A stretch of 64,000 nucleotides of DNA from Candidatus Poribacteria bacterium (GTDB lineage Bacteria > Poribacteria > WGA-4E > WGA-3G): positions 53,748 through 117,747 of the forward strand of contig JAGFCA010000095.1 in NCBI GenBank assembly GCA_022394755.1, read 5' to 3'. The notes beneath the pieces are model-generated. The model was given only the letters and a program-made list of their open reading frames with translations. It made no database searches and was not told the DNA's origin. Every line of letters begins with the position of its first letter. The stretch's first letter is position 1. The position numbers and the translations under genes were made by a program. Positions 1 through 7,631 of the stretch are shown one piece after another.

Positions 1-439
1 CAGGATTGTGCATATCCGCGTGACATCCTGTCTGTTGTAGCAGGTACCCACCTACTTCCTTGCTAATCTCAGGGGATGTTAATGGAAAGTTCTTATCAGA
101 TCTTTTTGTTTCCACCTTGAGAGTCTCAAACTCTTCTCCTTCAATCGATTTCAAAGACATCTCTTTTATGGCTGATATATCCTTGGTTGATACATTAACA
201 AGCTCATAATGAGCAATTCCCATGACTCGTTGTAGACGGTTCTCAATTGCAGATATGTCTGTATTTTTATCCAATAAGACGAGTATCCTATCATGTAGTC
301 TTTTAACTTCTGTATATCCAGTGCCTTGTAGTGAAAGTTTGATATTTCTTACGAGTCTCTTTTCAAAAAACGATCTATTCTTGCCTTTGAGACCTACTTC
401 GGCATAATGTATACTAAAAAATTTGTTGGTGAAATCCAT
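1..439 (-). CDS. thiI: tRNA 4-thiouridine synthetase ThiI, N-terminal part (cut by window edge)
   Basis: An open frame starts at an ATG at 439 and runs leftwards off the window without a stop, giving 146 residues. It opens with a segment containing YAEVGLKGKNRSFFEKRLVR, the typical start of the ThiI ferredoxin-like and THUMP region. It continues through RVMGIAHYE and KVETKRSDKNFP to the THUMP-type stretch SPEISKEVGGYLLQ. ThiI transfers sulfur to uridine 8 of tRNAs and in many bacteria also supplies sulfur for the thiazole of thiamine. The catalytic PP-loop domain lies outside the window. No strong ribosome-binding site is seen before the ATG; GGAATAAG is the nearest candidate. The thiazole synthase gene thiG occurs elsewhere in this window (27393-28163), so either role is possible. 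Identification is confident from the motifs even though the gene is partial. Confidence 0.88.
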   Translation of the reverse strand, partial: MDFTNKFFSIHYAEVGLKGKNRSFFEKRLVRNIKLSLQGTGYTEVKRLHDRILVLLDKNTDISAIENRLQRVMGIAHYELVNVSTKDISAIKEMSLKSIEGEEFETLKVETKRSDKNFPLTSPEISKEVGGYLLQQTGCHADMHNP

Positions 440-693
440 CAATCTTATTCCAGTATCCGAAAATTATGCGTTTCATAATACGTAACGTATTGTGTTGATT
501 AACATTTAGTGTTTACATTTCATAAGTTCGTCTCGTTTGTGTTAAGTATCGAACTCCGATTCAACTCTACAAACAGACGCTATTCGGATCTCGTTACTAC
601 AGAATATGATCTGTTGTGAAGGCATGTAAACTGCAGACCAACTTACACAAGTCGTAATTGTATCATTTAAGATACAAAATCGAAAACATCTAC

Positions 694-1362
694 TTAACTA
701 TCTTTTTGATTGAGAACTTGTTTAGTAGTTTTAAAATGGAGTTTTGCTACATGTTTCAAGTTTTCTTTTCCATGTGTACGTATAAAATCTTTTCCTGTCT
801 GAATAACATGTGTTGCACCAGGAGGTAGATCCAATTTATAGTCATCTGATAAGGAAGATAGTTCATCTCTGAAAGTATCCCTTGCAATTACCGACGCAGC
901 GGCAACTGCAATATCTCTTTCTCCCTTCGTAACCTGTTTTAACTGGAAATCGTTTATATTAAATTTTGGTGTAATTATATCACTATATGAGAATTTATCT
1001 ATTACAGCGTTTTTTGTTCCGGTTTGAGTAGATAATTTTTTAATAGCTTTAATATGCATTTCAGCAAGCAGGTGATTAAGATTCTTATCCTGTTCTTGCA
1101 ATTGCTTATATACAGAATTATATTCGGTTGGCATTTTCTTTATTACAACAATATTCTCGTTATAATGCTCTCTAAGCCAATCTGTCATTTTCCTTATCTG
1201 ATTTATACTGATTTTCTTTCCATCAACAATACCTTGTTCTTCGAATTCTTCTTTACACACCGAATTTACATATACTCCCGCGACCACCAAAGGTCCGAAG
1301 TAATCACCCTTTCCTGATTCATCCGTTCCAATCCATTCTTTCCAATTATGAATTGTATTCAT
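694..1362 (-). CDS. rnhC: Ribonuclease HIII, short form without N-terminal domain
   Basis: 222 residues. The protein opens almost directly with the RNase HIII active-site motif GTDESGKGDYFGPLVVAGVY. It then has VIDKFSYSDI and GERDIAVAAASVIARDTF, which carry the further acidic residues and the conserved AAAS block, and LPPGATHVIQTG. The family cleaves RNA in RNA-DNA hybrids. Classical RNase HIII is about 300 residues with an N-terminal TBP-like substrate-binding domain of roughly 80 residues, which is missing here. An upstream in-frame ATG at 1422 would overlap the preceding reductase gene by 47 bases. The ATG at 1362 is preferred because GGAG lies 10 bases before it and the overlap disappears. 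The stop of the upstream reductase gene is 13 bases away, so the two are probably co-transcribed. RNase HII is the alternative, but the DESGKGDYFG motif favours HIII. Confidence 0.85.
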   Translation of the reverse strand: MNTIHNWKEWIGTDESGKGDYFGPLVVAGVYVNSVCKEEFEEQGIVDGKKISINQIRKMTDWLREHYNENIVVIKKMPTEYNSVYKQLQEQDKNLNHLLAEMHIKAIKKLSTQTGTKNAVIDKFSYSDIITPKFNINDFQLKQVTKGERDIAVAAASVIARDTFRDELSSLSDDYKLDLPPGATHVIQTGKDFIRTHGKENLKHVAKLHFKTTKQVLNQKDS

Positions 1363-1375
1363 TTCTAAATATCTC

Positions 1376-1936
1376 CTAACTTGACAATAACAATCGGGAA
1401 AATTGGGTGACTTGTGCGCCAATAGCTTTCAATCGTGTGGTCAATTCCGGGTCGTGCGTATTTCCTTCTTCATCAAATGCTTCAGATGCAATTGAGATGG
1501 ATACCTCTTTAGGTATAACAAATGCACGAAGGGTAGCACCTACTGTTCTCAACATCGAAAGTGCATTACCTGCTCCCATCCTACCACCTGAAACACCAAT
1601 CAAACCAACAGCCTTGTTTTCAAATTCTTCGTACCACATAAAATCTAATGCGTTTTTTAATACACCACTAAAACTACCATGATATTCTGGTGTACCGAGG
1701 AGGATACCATGTGCATTTTTAACCTTTTCTTTTAATTTAAACACATCAGGTGGATACTCTGAATCGTTATCAACTGCACCATGAAAGATTAATTTATAAT
1801 CATTAAGATCTAACAATTCTACCTTAGCTCCTAAATCCCTTGCTCCTGAAAGAGCAATACTTAAGGCTGCATGTGTGGTACTACCTTTACGTAAACTGCC
1901 ACATAGACCAACGACACAAATCTGTTCAGCACTCAT
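1376..1936 (-). CDS. NADPH-dependent FMN reductase family protein
   Basis: 186 residues with a flavodoxin-like fold. The N-terminal GLCGSLRKGSTTHAAL is the FMN phosphate-binding loop. TPEYHGSFSGVLKNALDF is the second hallmark of the FMN_red family, and VGLIGVSGGRMGAGNAL is the third strand-loop. Family members are cytoplasmic NAD(P)H:flavin or quinone reductases, azoreductases or chromate reductases. The substrate cannot be told from sequence. AAGGA lies 8 bases before the ATG. The gene is followed closely by rnhC on the same strand, with no shared function that I can see. Confidence 0.85.
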   Translation of the reverse strand: MSAEQICVVGLCGSLRKGSTTHAALSIALSGARDLGAKVELLDLNDYKLIFHGAVDNDSEYPPDVFKLKEKVKNAHGILLGTPEYHGSFSGVLKNALDFMWYEEFENKAVGLIGVSGGRMGAGNALSMLRTVGATLRAFVIPKEVSISIASEAFDEEGNTHDPELTTRLKAIGAQVTQFSRLLLSS

Positions 1937-2057
1937 TATTTAGTATCCTTTATTACACCATATTCTGATTTTCATAAAAACCAATTAATCGTTATACAAT
2001 CTGATAGGTTTATTACTTAGAGCAGTAATAACTTATCCTAATTAATAGACTTAATTC

Positions 2058-3368
2058 CTATTTGATTTTTTCCTGAATATCTGATCTAAGGCTTTCATAA
2101 GCCTTATGCCCTGGTGTTAAAGTTAGCGCATATTCAATTGCTTCTAAGGCTTCAGAATATTGTTTGTTGCGGTAGTAGGAATATGCAAGTGTGTCATAAT
2201 ACTTAGATATTGGTGAAATCTCAATTGCTTTCATTGCAAGTTCAACCGCTTCAACGGTTTTCTCACCAAGTCCTGCATAAACACGAGCGAGATTATTATA
2301 GGCTTCAGCAGAGGTTTTATCAACATTAATTGCTTGCTTGAACGAAACTATTGCATGTTCATATTGACTACGATTTATATATATCACTCCCAATTTCAGA
2401 TATGCTTGTACATCTGTGGGTTGAATTTCAGCGATTTTATTATAGACAGCAGTCGCTTTTTCTAACTCTCTTTTTTCTATCAATACTTTCCCGAGACTAT
2501 GATATACGGGTATATAAGTTGGATATAGTGTGATAGCCGTCTGGTAAACACGGATTGAATCAGATAGATTCTCATGTTGTTCGTGTAATTCTCCTAACTT
2601 CAGATATAAGATAGGCGAATTAGGGTTTTTATATATCGTTTCTCTAAATCTATGAACATTATCTGAATAATCCTTCATTCGCTTAAAATCAGTCAATGCT
2701 GCTTCAGCATCTTCAATTTTATTTATTCGACGAAGAAGCAAGGAAAGGCGATAATAGGCATCCGGGACGTATGGATTCTTTTCTATGGCAAGACGATATT
2801 GATGTATCGCAGATCTAAAATTATTCTGTAGTTCTTTTACTCTACCCAATCCATAGTACGATTCAGTATATATGGGATTTAATTGAATACTATGACGATA
2901 TGCTTTTTCAGCTTCTTCCAATTGGTGTTGTAGCAGATAGGTTTCTCCCAAATGGATATAGGCTTGAACTGTATCAGATGTTCCAACAAGAGATTCATTG
3001 AGATGGGTTTCAGCGAGTTGTAATTTACCTTGAGCTTTGTAAACAATTCCTAAATGGAGGTGGGCAGTGGAATGGATCGGTTTTGGGGCTATGTAGGTTA
3101 GGGCTTTCTGATAAGCATCTACAGCTTCACTGAGTCTATTTTGTTCTTGTAAGACAATGCCAATATAACAATAGATACCACTGCTGGGTTCCTGTTTTCT
3201 TGCAGCATCAAAAGCAGCGTATGCTTTGTCATATAGTTCCAACTCTAAATAGTGAATACCAAGTTCAACAGGATCATTGGGTAACAAATCAGTTTCACAC
3301 AAAACAGAATGTGGAACTAATTGAAAAAATATCAACAAATATAAGCACATTTGAACTGACTTTTTCAT
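2058..3368 (-). CDS. Exported tetratricopeptide-repeat protein
   Basis: 436 residues. Residues 1 to about 25 form a signal peptide (Lys-Lys, then a Leu/Ile/Phe-rich core ending near VLCE). The rest is made of tandem TPR units of about 34 residues, roughly eleven to twelve. Examples are EAVDAYQKALTYI, EAEKAYRHSIQLNPIYTESY, DAYYRLSLLLRRINKIEDAE, EKATAVYNKIAEIQPTDVQA and EAYNNLARVYAGLGEKTVEA. TPR arrays are protein-binding scaffolds, so a periplasmic or outer-membrane assembly role is likely but no partner is indicated. The gene lies downstream of the LamG gene 3471-4250 on the same strand, with a 13-bp perfect hairpin between them, so it may have its own promoter. Only a weak GGA precedes the ATG. 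Confidence 0.85.
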   Translation of the reverse strand: MKKSVQMCLYLLIFFQLVPHSVLCETDLLPNDPVELGIHYLELELYDKAYAAFDAARKQEPSSGIYCYIGIVLQEQNRLSEAVDAYQKALTYIAPKPIHSTAHLHLGIVYKAQGKLQLAETHLNESLVGTSDTVQAYIHLGETYLLQHQLEEAEKAYRHSIQLNPIYTESYYGLGRVKELQNNFRSAIHQYRLAIEKNPYVPDAYYRLSLLLRRINKIEDAEAALTDFKRMKDYSDNVHRFRETIYKNPNSPILYLKLGELHEQHENLSDSIRVYQTAITLYPTYIPVYHSLGKVLIEKRELEKATAVYNKIAEIQPTDVQAYLKLGVIYINRSQYEHAIVSFKQAINVDKTSAEAYNNLARVYAGLGEKTVEAVELAMKAIEISPISKYYDTLAYSYYRNKQYSEALEAIEYALTLTPGHKAYESLRSDIQEKIK

Positions 3369-3400
3369 GTGCTTAAGTCCAATTGTAGATTACTAAAGAT

Positions 3401-3434
3401 TAGAGGGGAAAATTTACATAGATTTTCCCCTCTA
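3401..3434 (-). terminator. 13-bp perfect hairpin after the leftward LamG gene
   Basis: The arms TAGAGGGGAAAAT (3401-3413) and ATTTTCCCCTCTA (3422-3434) pair perfectly around an 8-base loop. It sits between the stop of the LamG gene at 3471 and the start of the TPR gene at 3368. The T tract on the minus strand after the stem is short and interrupted. It may be a terminator, an mRNA-stabilising 3' hairpin, or both. Confidence 0.55.
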
Positions 3435-3470
3435 CAGAATAACACTAAAAATAATGAGATATCAAATTAA

Positions 3471-4250
3471 CTACTGTTTTGCTTTGATAATGCCCCATGT
3501 AGTGGTTAATTTATCCTGTGGTTCAACAGCAATAAGTTGACCATTTTTAATAGCATTCACTTCGTCGGCTGAAATTGCTCTTGTGAAAAGGAAAAAGTCA
3601 TCCATAAGGAATGTTGCAGATCGATAACCTGTTTTTCCAATATATAGTTTTTCAGCACCTTGAGCGTGTGGAGATGGTACATCGTGTTCTTCAATTTGAG
3701 TGCCATCAATATAGAATCTAAATTTTCCACTCTCTTTAACACCAGCAATATGGTACCATTTATTTGTTTCAAACAATTGGCCTTCACCGCCAGGACCAAC
3801 ACAACCAGTGCCTTTGTTCCCAGGGTTATATCTATAATGGATATTTAGAGAGTTGGGACAAATCCAGACACCGGGAGAACGATCAGAACCAGGAGCTTTT
3901 TTAGCAAAAATCTGACTCCATGCACCATTATGTGCTGAGATAAAGTTAAGCCAAAAAACATAACTATTATCTTGATAGACTTCTAAGTCAAAAAAGGATT
4001 CCACTTCAACACTGGCATTGGCATCTTTTATTTCCAATGATGCTAATCCAACTTTTTTATCATCAGCATTAATTGTAGCGAGATTAATAGTACCGTGATT
4101 TCCGTTTCCAGTTCCATCATAAACTGTTCCGTCTATGTCTTTATCGAAACTGAAGTAAAGTGCGAGTTTATCATCCAATGCAGCTTCTGTGGAGACTACT
4201 GTACCAACACAAAACAGTGCAGCAACAAAAAGATAAATCAAAAAACGCAT
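3471..4250 (-). CDS. Exported LamG (concanavalin-like) domain protein, paralogue 1
   Basis: 259 residues. A signal peptide covers residues 1 to about 24, with probable cleavage near TEA/ALDD. A single LamG/concanavalin A-like jelly roll follows. It begins LALYFSFDKDIDGTVYDGTG and includes a WYHIAGVKESGKFRFYIDG strand pair and MDDFFLFTRAISADEVNAI, the usual LamG ending. The domain usually binds glycans or proteins outside the cell. The C-terminus after a short linker is EPQDKLTTTWGIIKAKQ, which matches the C-termini of the divergent paralogue at 5019-5804 and of the unrelated beta-propeller protein at 36102-37109. The two LamG proteins are nearly identical over long central stretches, for example the segment containing SAHNGAWSQI, which points to duplication and inversion. 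Secretion and the domain are confident; ligand and role are unknown. Confidence 0.88.
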   Translation of the reverse strand: MRFLIYLFVAALFCVGTVVSTEAALDDKLALYFSFDKDIDGTVYDGTGNGNHGTINLATINADDKKVGLASLEIKDANASVEVESFFDLEVYQDNSYVFWLNFISAHNGAWSQIFAKKAPGSDRSPGVWICPNSLNIHYRYNPGNKGTGCVGPGGEGQLFETNKWYHIAGVKESGKFRFYIDGTQIEEHDVPSPHAQGAEKLYIGKTGYRSATFLMDDFFLFTRAISADEVNAIKNGQLIAVEPQDKLTTTWGIIKAKQ

Positions 4251-5018
4251 GAGTTAATTCCTCCTCATGATATACAATAACTACTATTTAGTTTGGGTGA
4301 GAAAAGCTTGTTTATACGATCCTGAGAATCAGTTGCATTTATTAGGATTCTGTATATTTTCTTCAGGATTGAAGAAAACACACTTTTCATATAATTAACA
4401 CAATTTTACAAGATACAATTAATTCTGTCAAGTTAAAATAATATAGAATATATAATTCTAACTCAACACTATTATGATGTCAATCTTTGTATATTACAAT
4501 ACAACGGATAGATTTTACAATAGAATACAAAATTGATTGTACTAATGTAGTTACATTTTAAACATGTCATCCCTATATAATTAGTCCAAACACATTTAAG
4601 AGATCATTTTTGGAGACGAACCCAATACAACGGTCCCTATTTTCAACCATTATATATTTATATAAACCTGAATAAGTAAATCGTATCATCATGGAATGTG
4701 TTAATGCCGTTCATCCTCAGGATTTCTTGAATAATCCTCAGCAGCTTGGTAAATCTGATTATAAACTAAATTGAAACATACAGGTATCAGTAGCTCAATC
4801 AATCTACCAGATAAGTAATTTAGTAACAAACATCCACAAGGGATTTAGAAAAAAGTGTCTGGATAAGAATTTTCTCTTTCTCATTTCTTTTATCTTGACA
4901 ATATATAATTGCTAATATAAACTAATTAAGATGGTATATACAATCAATAATACAGTTGTAGTACAAACTATAGTCTAATTTTGTAGTAAAATTGAAGCCT
5001 AATCGCGGAGGTAAAAAC
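4251..5018. other. Gene-free region between divergent LamG genes
   Basis: About 770 AT-rich bases separate the two divergent LamG starts. I find no open frame with coding character. The only recognisable signal is a sigma-70-like promoter facing right at 4895-4921. The length is unusual for a simple divergent promoter region. The stretch could hold a small RNA or long leaders, but I see no supporting structure. Confidence 0.5.
4895..4921 (+). promoter_or_regulatory. Probable sigma-70 promoter of LamG paralogue 2
   Basis: A perfect -35 box TTGACA (4895-4900) is followed after 15 bases by TATAAA (4916-4921), or after 17 bases by TAAACT. It would give a leader of about 90 bases before the ATG at 5019. 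The short spacer lowers certainty about which -10 is used. Confidence 0.5.
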
Positions 5019-5804
5019 ATGAAAATAGTTGTATATTTGTCGGTCCTATTCATCTTAGTGGGTGGACTATTCTCAGCGAACGCTGCTGTTAAAGATAAAG
5101 GTTTGATTCTATACTTCGGTTTTGATAAAGAGGATGGTGGAAAAATAGAAGATGAAACCGGTGGGGGAAATCATGCCAATATTGTAGGAAAAGCTGATAT
5201 TTCAACTGATGAAAAGAAATACGGTAGGGGTTCACTTGAAATTAGAGATGCTGCGGCTGATGTTCAAGTTGATTCTTTCAAAGAATTAGAAGATTATCAG
5301 GATAACAGTTTTCTCTTTTGGTTAAACTTCATTTCTGCACACAATGGTGCTTGGAGTCAAATAATTGCGAAAAAAGCACCAGGCTCTGATCGTTCACCAG
5401 GAATCTGGATTTGTCCAAATTCACTGAACATACATTGGCGATTTAATCCTGGAAACCAAGGAACAGGTTGTGCTGGTCCAACTGGGGAAGGTAGTTTATT
5501 TGAACTAAAACAGTGGTATCATGTAGCAGGAATTAAAAAAGATGGTTCATTACATTTTTACATTGATGGTGAAGAACAGATCAAAATTGGTGTACCTGCC
5601 AATCATGCACAAGGTTCGGAAAAGTTATACATCGGTAAAACAACTTATAGGGCTGCTACATTTTATATTGATGATTTATATGTTTATGATAGGGCACTTG
5701 ATGCAGATGAAGTTAAAAGTGTTATGAATGGTGATCTTCTGCCTGTAGAACCTACTGATAAACTTGCCACATCTTGGGGGCAGATTAAATCCAATAGAGA
5801 CTAA
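5019..5804 (+). CDS. Exported LamG (concanavalin-like) domain protein, paralogue 2
   Basis: 261 residues from the ATG at 5019. This start is chosen because GGAGG (5007-5011) sits 7 bases before it; an in-frame TTG at 4992 has no such support. The signal peptide runs to about residue 22 (SANA/AVKD). The LamG jelly roll begins LILYFGFDKEDGGKIEDETG and ends IDDLYVYDRALDADEVKSVM. The C-terminus EPTDKLATSWGQIKSNRD carries the same tag as two other exported proteins in this window. It is a close paralogue of 3471-4250 on the opposite strand. The extracellular binding partner is unknown. A strong terminator follows directly, so the gene is probably monocistronic. Confidence 0.88.
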   Translation: MKIVVYLSVLFILVGGLFSANAAVKDKGLILYFGFDKEDGGKIEDETGGGNHANIVGKADISTDEKKYGRGSLEIRDAAADVQVDSFKELEDYQDNSFLFWLNFISAHNGAWSQIIAKKAPGSDRSPGIWICPNSLNIHWRFNPGNQGTGCAGPTGEGSLFELKQWYHVAGIKKDGSLHFYIDGEEQIKIGVPANHAQGSEKLYIGKTTYRAATFYIDDLYVYDRALDADEVKSVMNGDLLPVEPTDKLATSWGQIKSNRD

Positions 5805-5821
5805 GTTTTAAATAATATTGA

Positions 5822-5855
5822 AGGGGCAACTCCGTAGTTGTCCCTTTTTGTTTTA
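5822..5855 (+). terminator. Rho-independent terminator after LamG paralogue 2
   Basis: A 10-bp stem (5822-5831 with 5836-5845, one G-T pair) closes a CCGT loop and is followed at once by TTTTTGTTTTATTTT on the plus strand. This is a textbook intrinsic terminator. Confidence 0.9.
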
Positions 5856-6020
5856 TTTTGTGGATATATTCTTCGATTTACAATATTTTGTTTAATAGTT
5901 CTATACAATAATTCAGATTTTTACATTATTGATAATCCCATGTGATAGGATTTTGTGTAGATCATAGAAGAGTAATCTTTTACTAATCGTGATTTCAGAT
6001 ACTAATTACCGAGGAGTTAA

Positions 6021-6809
6021 ATGAAAAAAGGAATATGTATTGGTTCCATTCCAGGGGATACAACTGAAACAAGATTTAAGAATGCGAAAGAGGCAGGATT
6101 TGATGGAGTTGAAATTGGTCCTATAGAATCACCGGAACAAAGACTGGAGATTAAACAACTCGCTGACGATAATGATATTGAATTATATAGTGTCATGAAT
6201 GGAAAACACTGGTCACATCCTTTATCTCATGCTGATGCTTCAGTACGCGAAGAATCGAGAAATGCTGTGGTAACCTCCCTTGAAACAGCTGAGGCAATTG
6301 GAGCAGATACAGTTTTATTAGTTGCGGCAGTAGTTAATCCAAATACAACTTATGAACAGGCATACCAACGATCACAAGATGAAATAAGAAAACTAATTCC
6401 TATAGCTAAAGAGAAAGGTCTTACTATTGGAATAGAAAATGTTTGGAATAAATTCTTGTTGAGTCCAATGGAGTTCGCTCAGTATATTGATGAATTTGAG
6501 AGTGATGCTGTAACTGCATATTTTGATGTTGGTAATATCGTTGCATACGGTTTCCCTCAACACTGGATACAGTCCCTGAGTAGTCGAATTTCTAAAGTTC
6601 ATGTGAAAGGATTTAATGCAAATGAACATCGCTTTACGTATTTAATTGATGAATGTACAATTGATTGGAATGCAGTAATGTCAGCATTAAGTGATGTAGG
6701 TTACGATGACTATATGACAGCAGAATTACCTGTTGACGGTGATGATCCTGAAGGTACATTAAATAGAATTAGCAGTGATATGAGCAAAATTATTGCTGGA
6801 GAGGTATAA
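6021..6809 (+). CDS. Sugar phosphate isomerase/epimerase-like TIM-barrel protein
   Basis: 262 residues of the xylose-isomerase-like TIM-barrel superfamily (AP_endonuc_2 fold). Strand-end motifs are FDGVEIGPIESPEQ near residue 28, GIENVWNKFLLSPMEF, AYFDVGN, KVHVKGF and a final AELPV. The Glu, Asp, His and Glu of these motifs are where the family binds its divalent metal. Relatives act as L-ribulose-5-phosphate or hexulose 3-epimerases or inosose dehydratases; the exact substrate is not readable here. GAGGAG lies 6 bases before the ATG. The gene is 11 bases upstream of nagB on the same strand, so a joint amino-sugar or sugar-acid catabolic role is likely. Confidence 0.82.
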   Translation: MKKGICIGSIPGDTTETRFKNAKEAGFDGVEIGPIESPEQRLEIKQLADDNDIELYSVMNGKHWSHPLSHADASVREESRNAVVTSLETAEAIGADTVLLVAAVVNPNTTYEQAYQRSQDEIRKLIPIAKEKGLTIGIENVWNKFLLSPMEFAQYIDEFESDAVTAYFDVGNIVAYGFPQHWIQSLSSRISKVHVKGFNANEHRFTYLIDECTIDWNAVMSALSDVGYDDYMTAELPVDGDDPEGTLNRISSDMSKIIAGEV

Positions 6810-6820
6810 CTCTCAATCCG

Positions 6821-7609
6821 ATGGAAGTAATAATTCAACAAAATTCTCAGCAACTATCCGTAATTGCTGCCAAGATTATTCGTGATGCCATTAGGGCTAA
6901 ACCTGATCTTGTATTAGGTTTAGCAACAGGGAGTACACCTATTGGTCTCTATAAGTTACTCGTCCAAATGCATCAAGAAAAGGATCTTGATTTCTCAAGA
7001 GTAGTTACATTTAACTTGGACGAATATATAGGAATACCGCAAGATCATCCGCAAAGTTATCATACTTTCATGGCAAAGCACTTTTTCGATCATGTGAACA
7101 TCCCAAAGAAAAACCAGTTTATTCCACAAAATATCGTGGATAACCATGTGGTATTTTGCCAGGAGTATGAAGATTCAATTCGAAGTTCTGGTGGTATTGA
7201 TATACAGGTTCTTGGAATTGGCAAAGATGGACATATTGGGTTTAATGAACCTGGGTCTTCATTTGCATCTCGGACTCGAATGGCAACTCTTTCAAAAAGC
7301 ACACTTGAAGCGAATGCGGTCCATTTTAAAGACGATATCAACGCTGTTCCAGAGATGGCGATTACTATGGGAATAGGTACAATTATGGAGGCAAAGCAGT
7401 GTCTACTATTAGCGTCTGGTTCAGCAAAAAAAGATGCTATTGCAAAAACAATTGAGGGACCAATCGGTGCTATGGTACCGGCATCTGCTTTACAAATGCA
7501 TCCAAAAACTGTATTTTTAATTGATGAAGCGGCTGCTTCAGGACTTAGTGAGATTGATTACTATAAAAGGGCTTATAATAACAAAATAAAATACATTCAA
7601 CCTGAGTAA
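6821..7609 (+). CDS. nagB: Glucosamine-6-phosphate deaminase
   Basis: 262 residues, full length for the family. It has GLATGSTPIGLYKLL (phosphate-binding loop) and FNLDEYIG with the catalytic Asp. It also has GIGKDGHIGFNEPGSSF, holding the Asp-His-Glu part of the active site, and then SRTRMATLS. The enzyme converts glucosamine 6-phosphate to fructose 6-phosphate and ammonia in the cytoplasm. It follows an epimerase-like gene by 11 bases and is probably translated from the same message; the nearest purine-rich stretch GGAGAGG lies inside the upstream gene end. No nagA or sugar transporter gene is adjacent, so the source of the amino sugar is not shown. Confidence 0.93.
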   Translation: MEVIIQQNSQQLSVIAAKIIRDAIRAKPDLVLGLATGSTPIGLYKLLVQMHQEKDLDFSRVVTFNLDEYIGIPQDHPQSYHTFMAKHFFDHVNIPKKNQFIPQNIVDNHVVFCQEYEDSIRSSGGIDIQVLGIGKDGHIGFNEPGSSFASRTRMATLSKSTLEANAVHFKDDINAVPEMAITMGIGTIMEAKQCLLLASGSAKKDAIAKTIEGPIGAMVPASALQMHPKTVFLIDEAAASGLSEIDYYKRAYNNKIKYIQPE

Positions 7610-7631
7610 GTATGAATGATAATATAATTAT

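Noticed and set aside
222..407. Rightward 61-codon open frame at the left edge
   Set aside because: It lies opposite the recognised thiI start region, which explains the sequence better.
4618..4645. Third copy of the ECF-type promoter before a LamG gene
   Set aside because: GAAC and GTCC are present, but the spacing is 6 bases shorter than in the two good copies.
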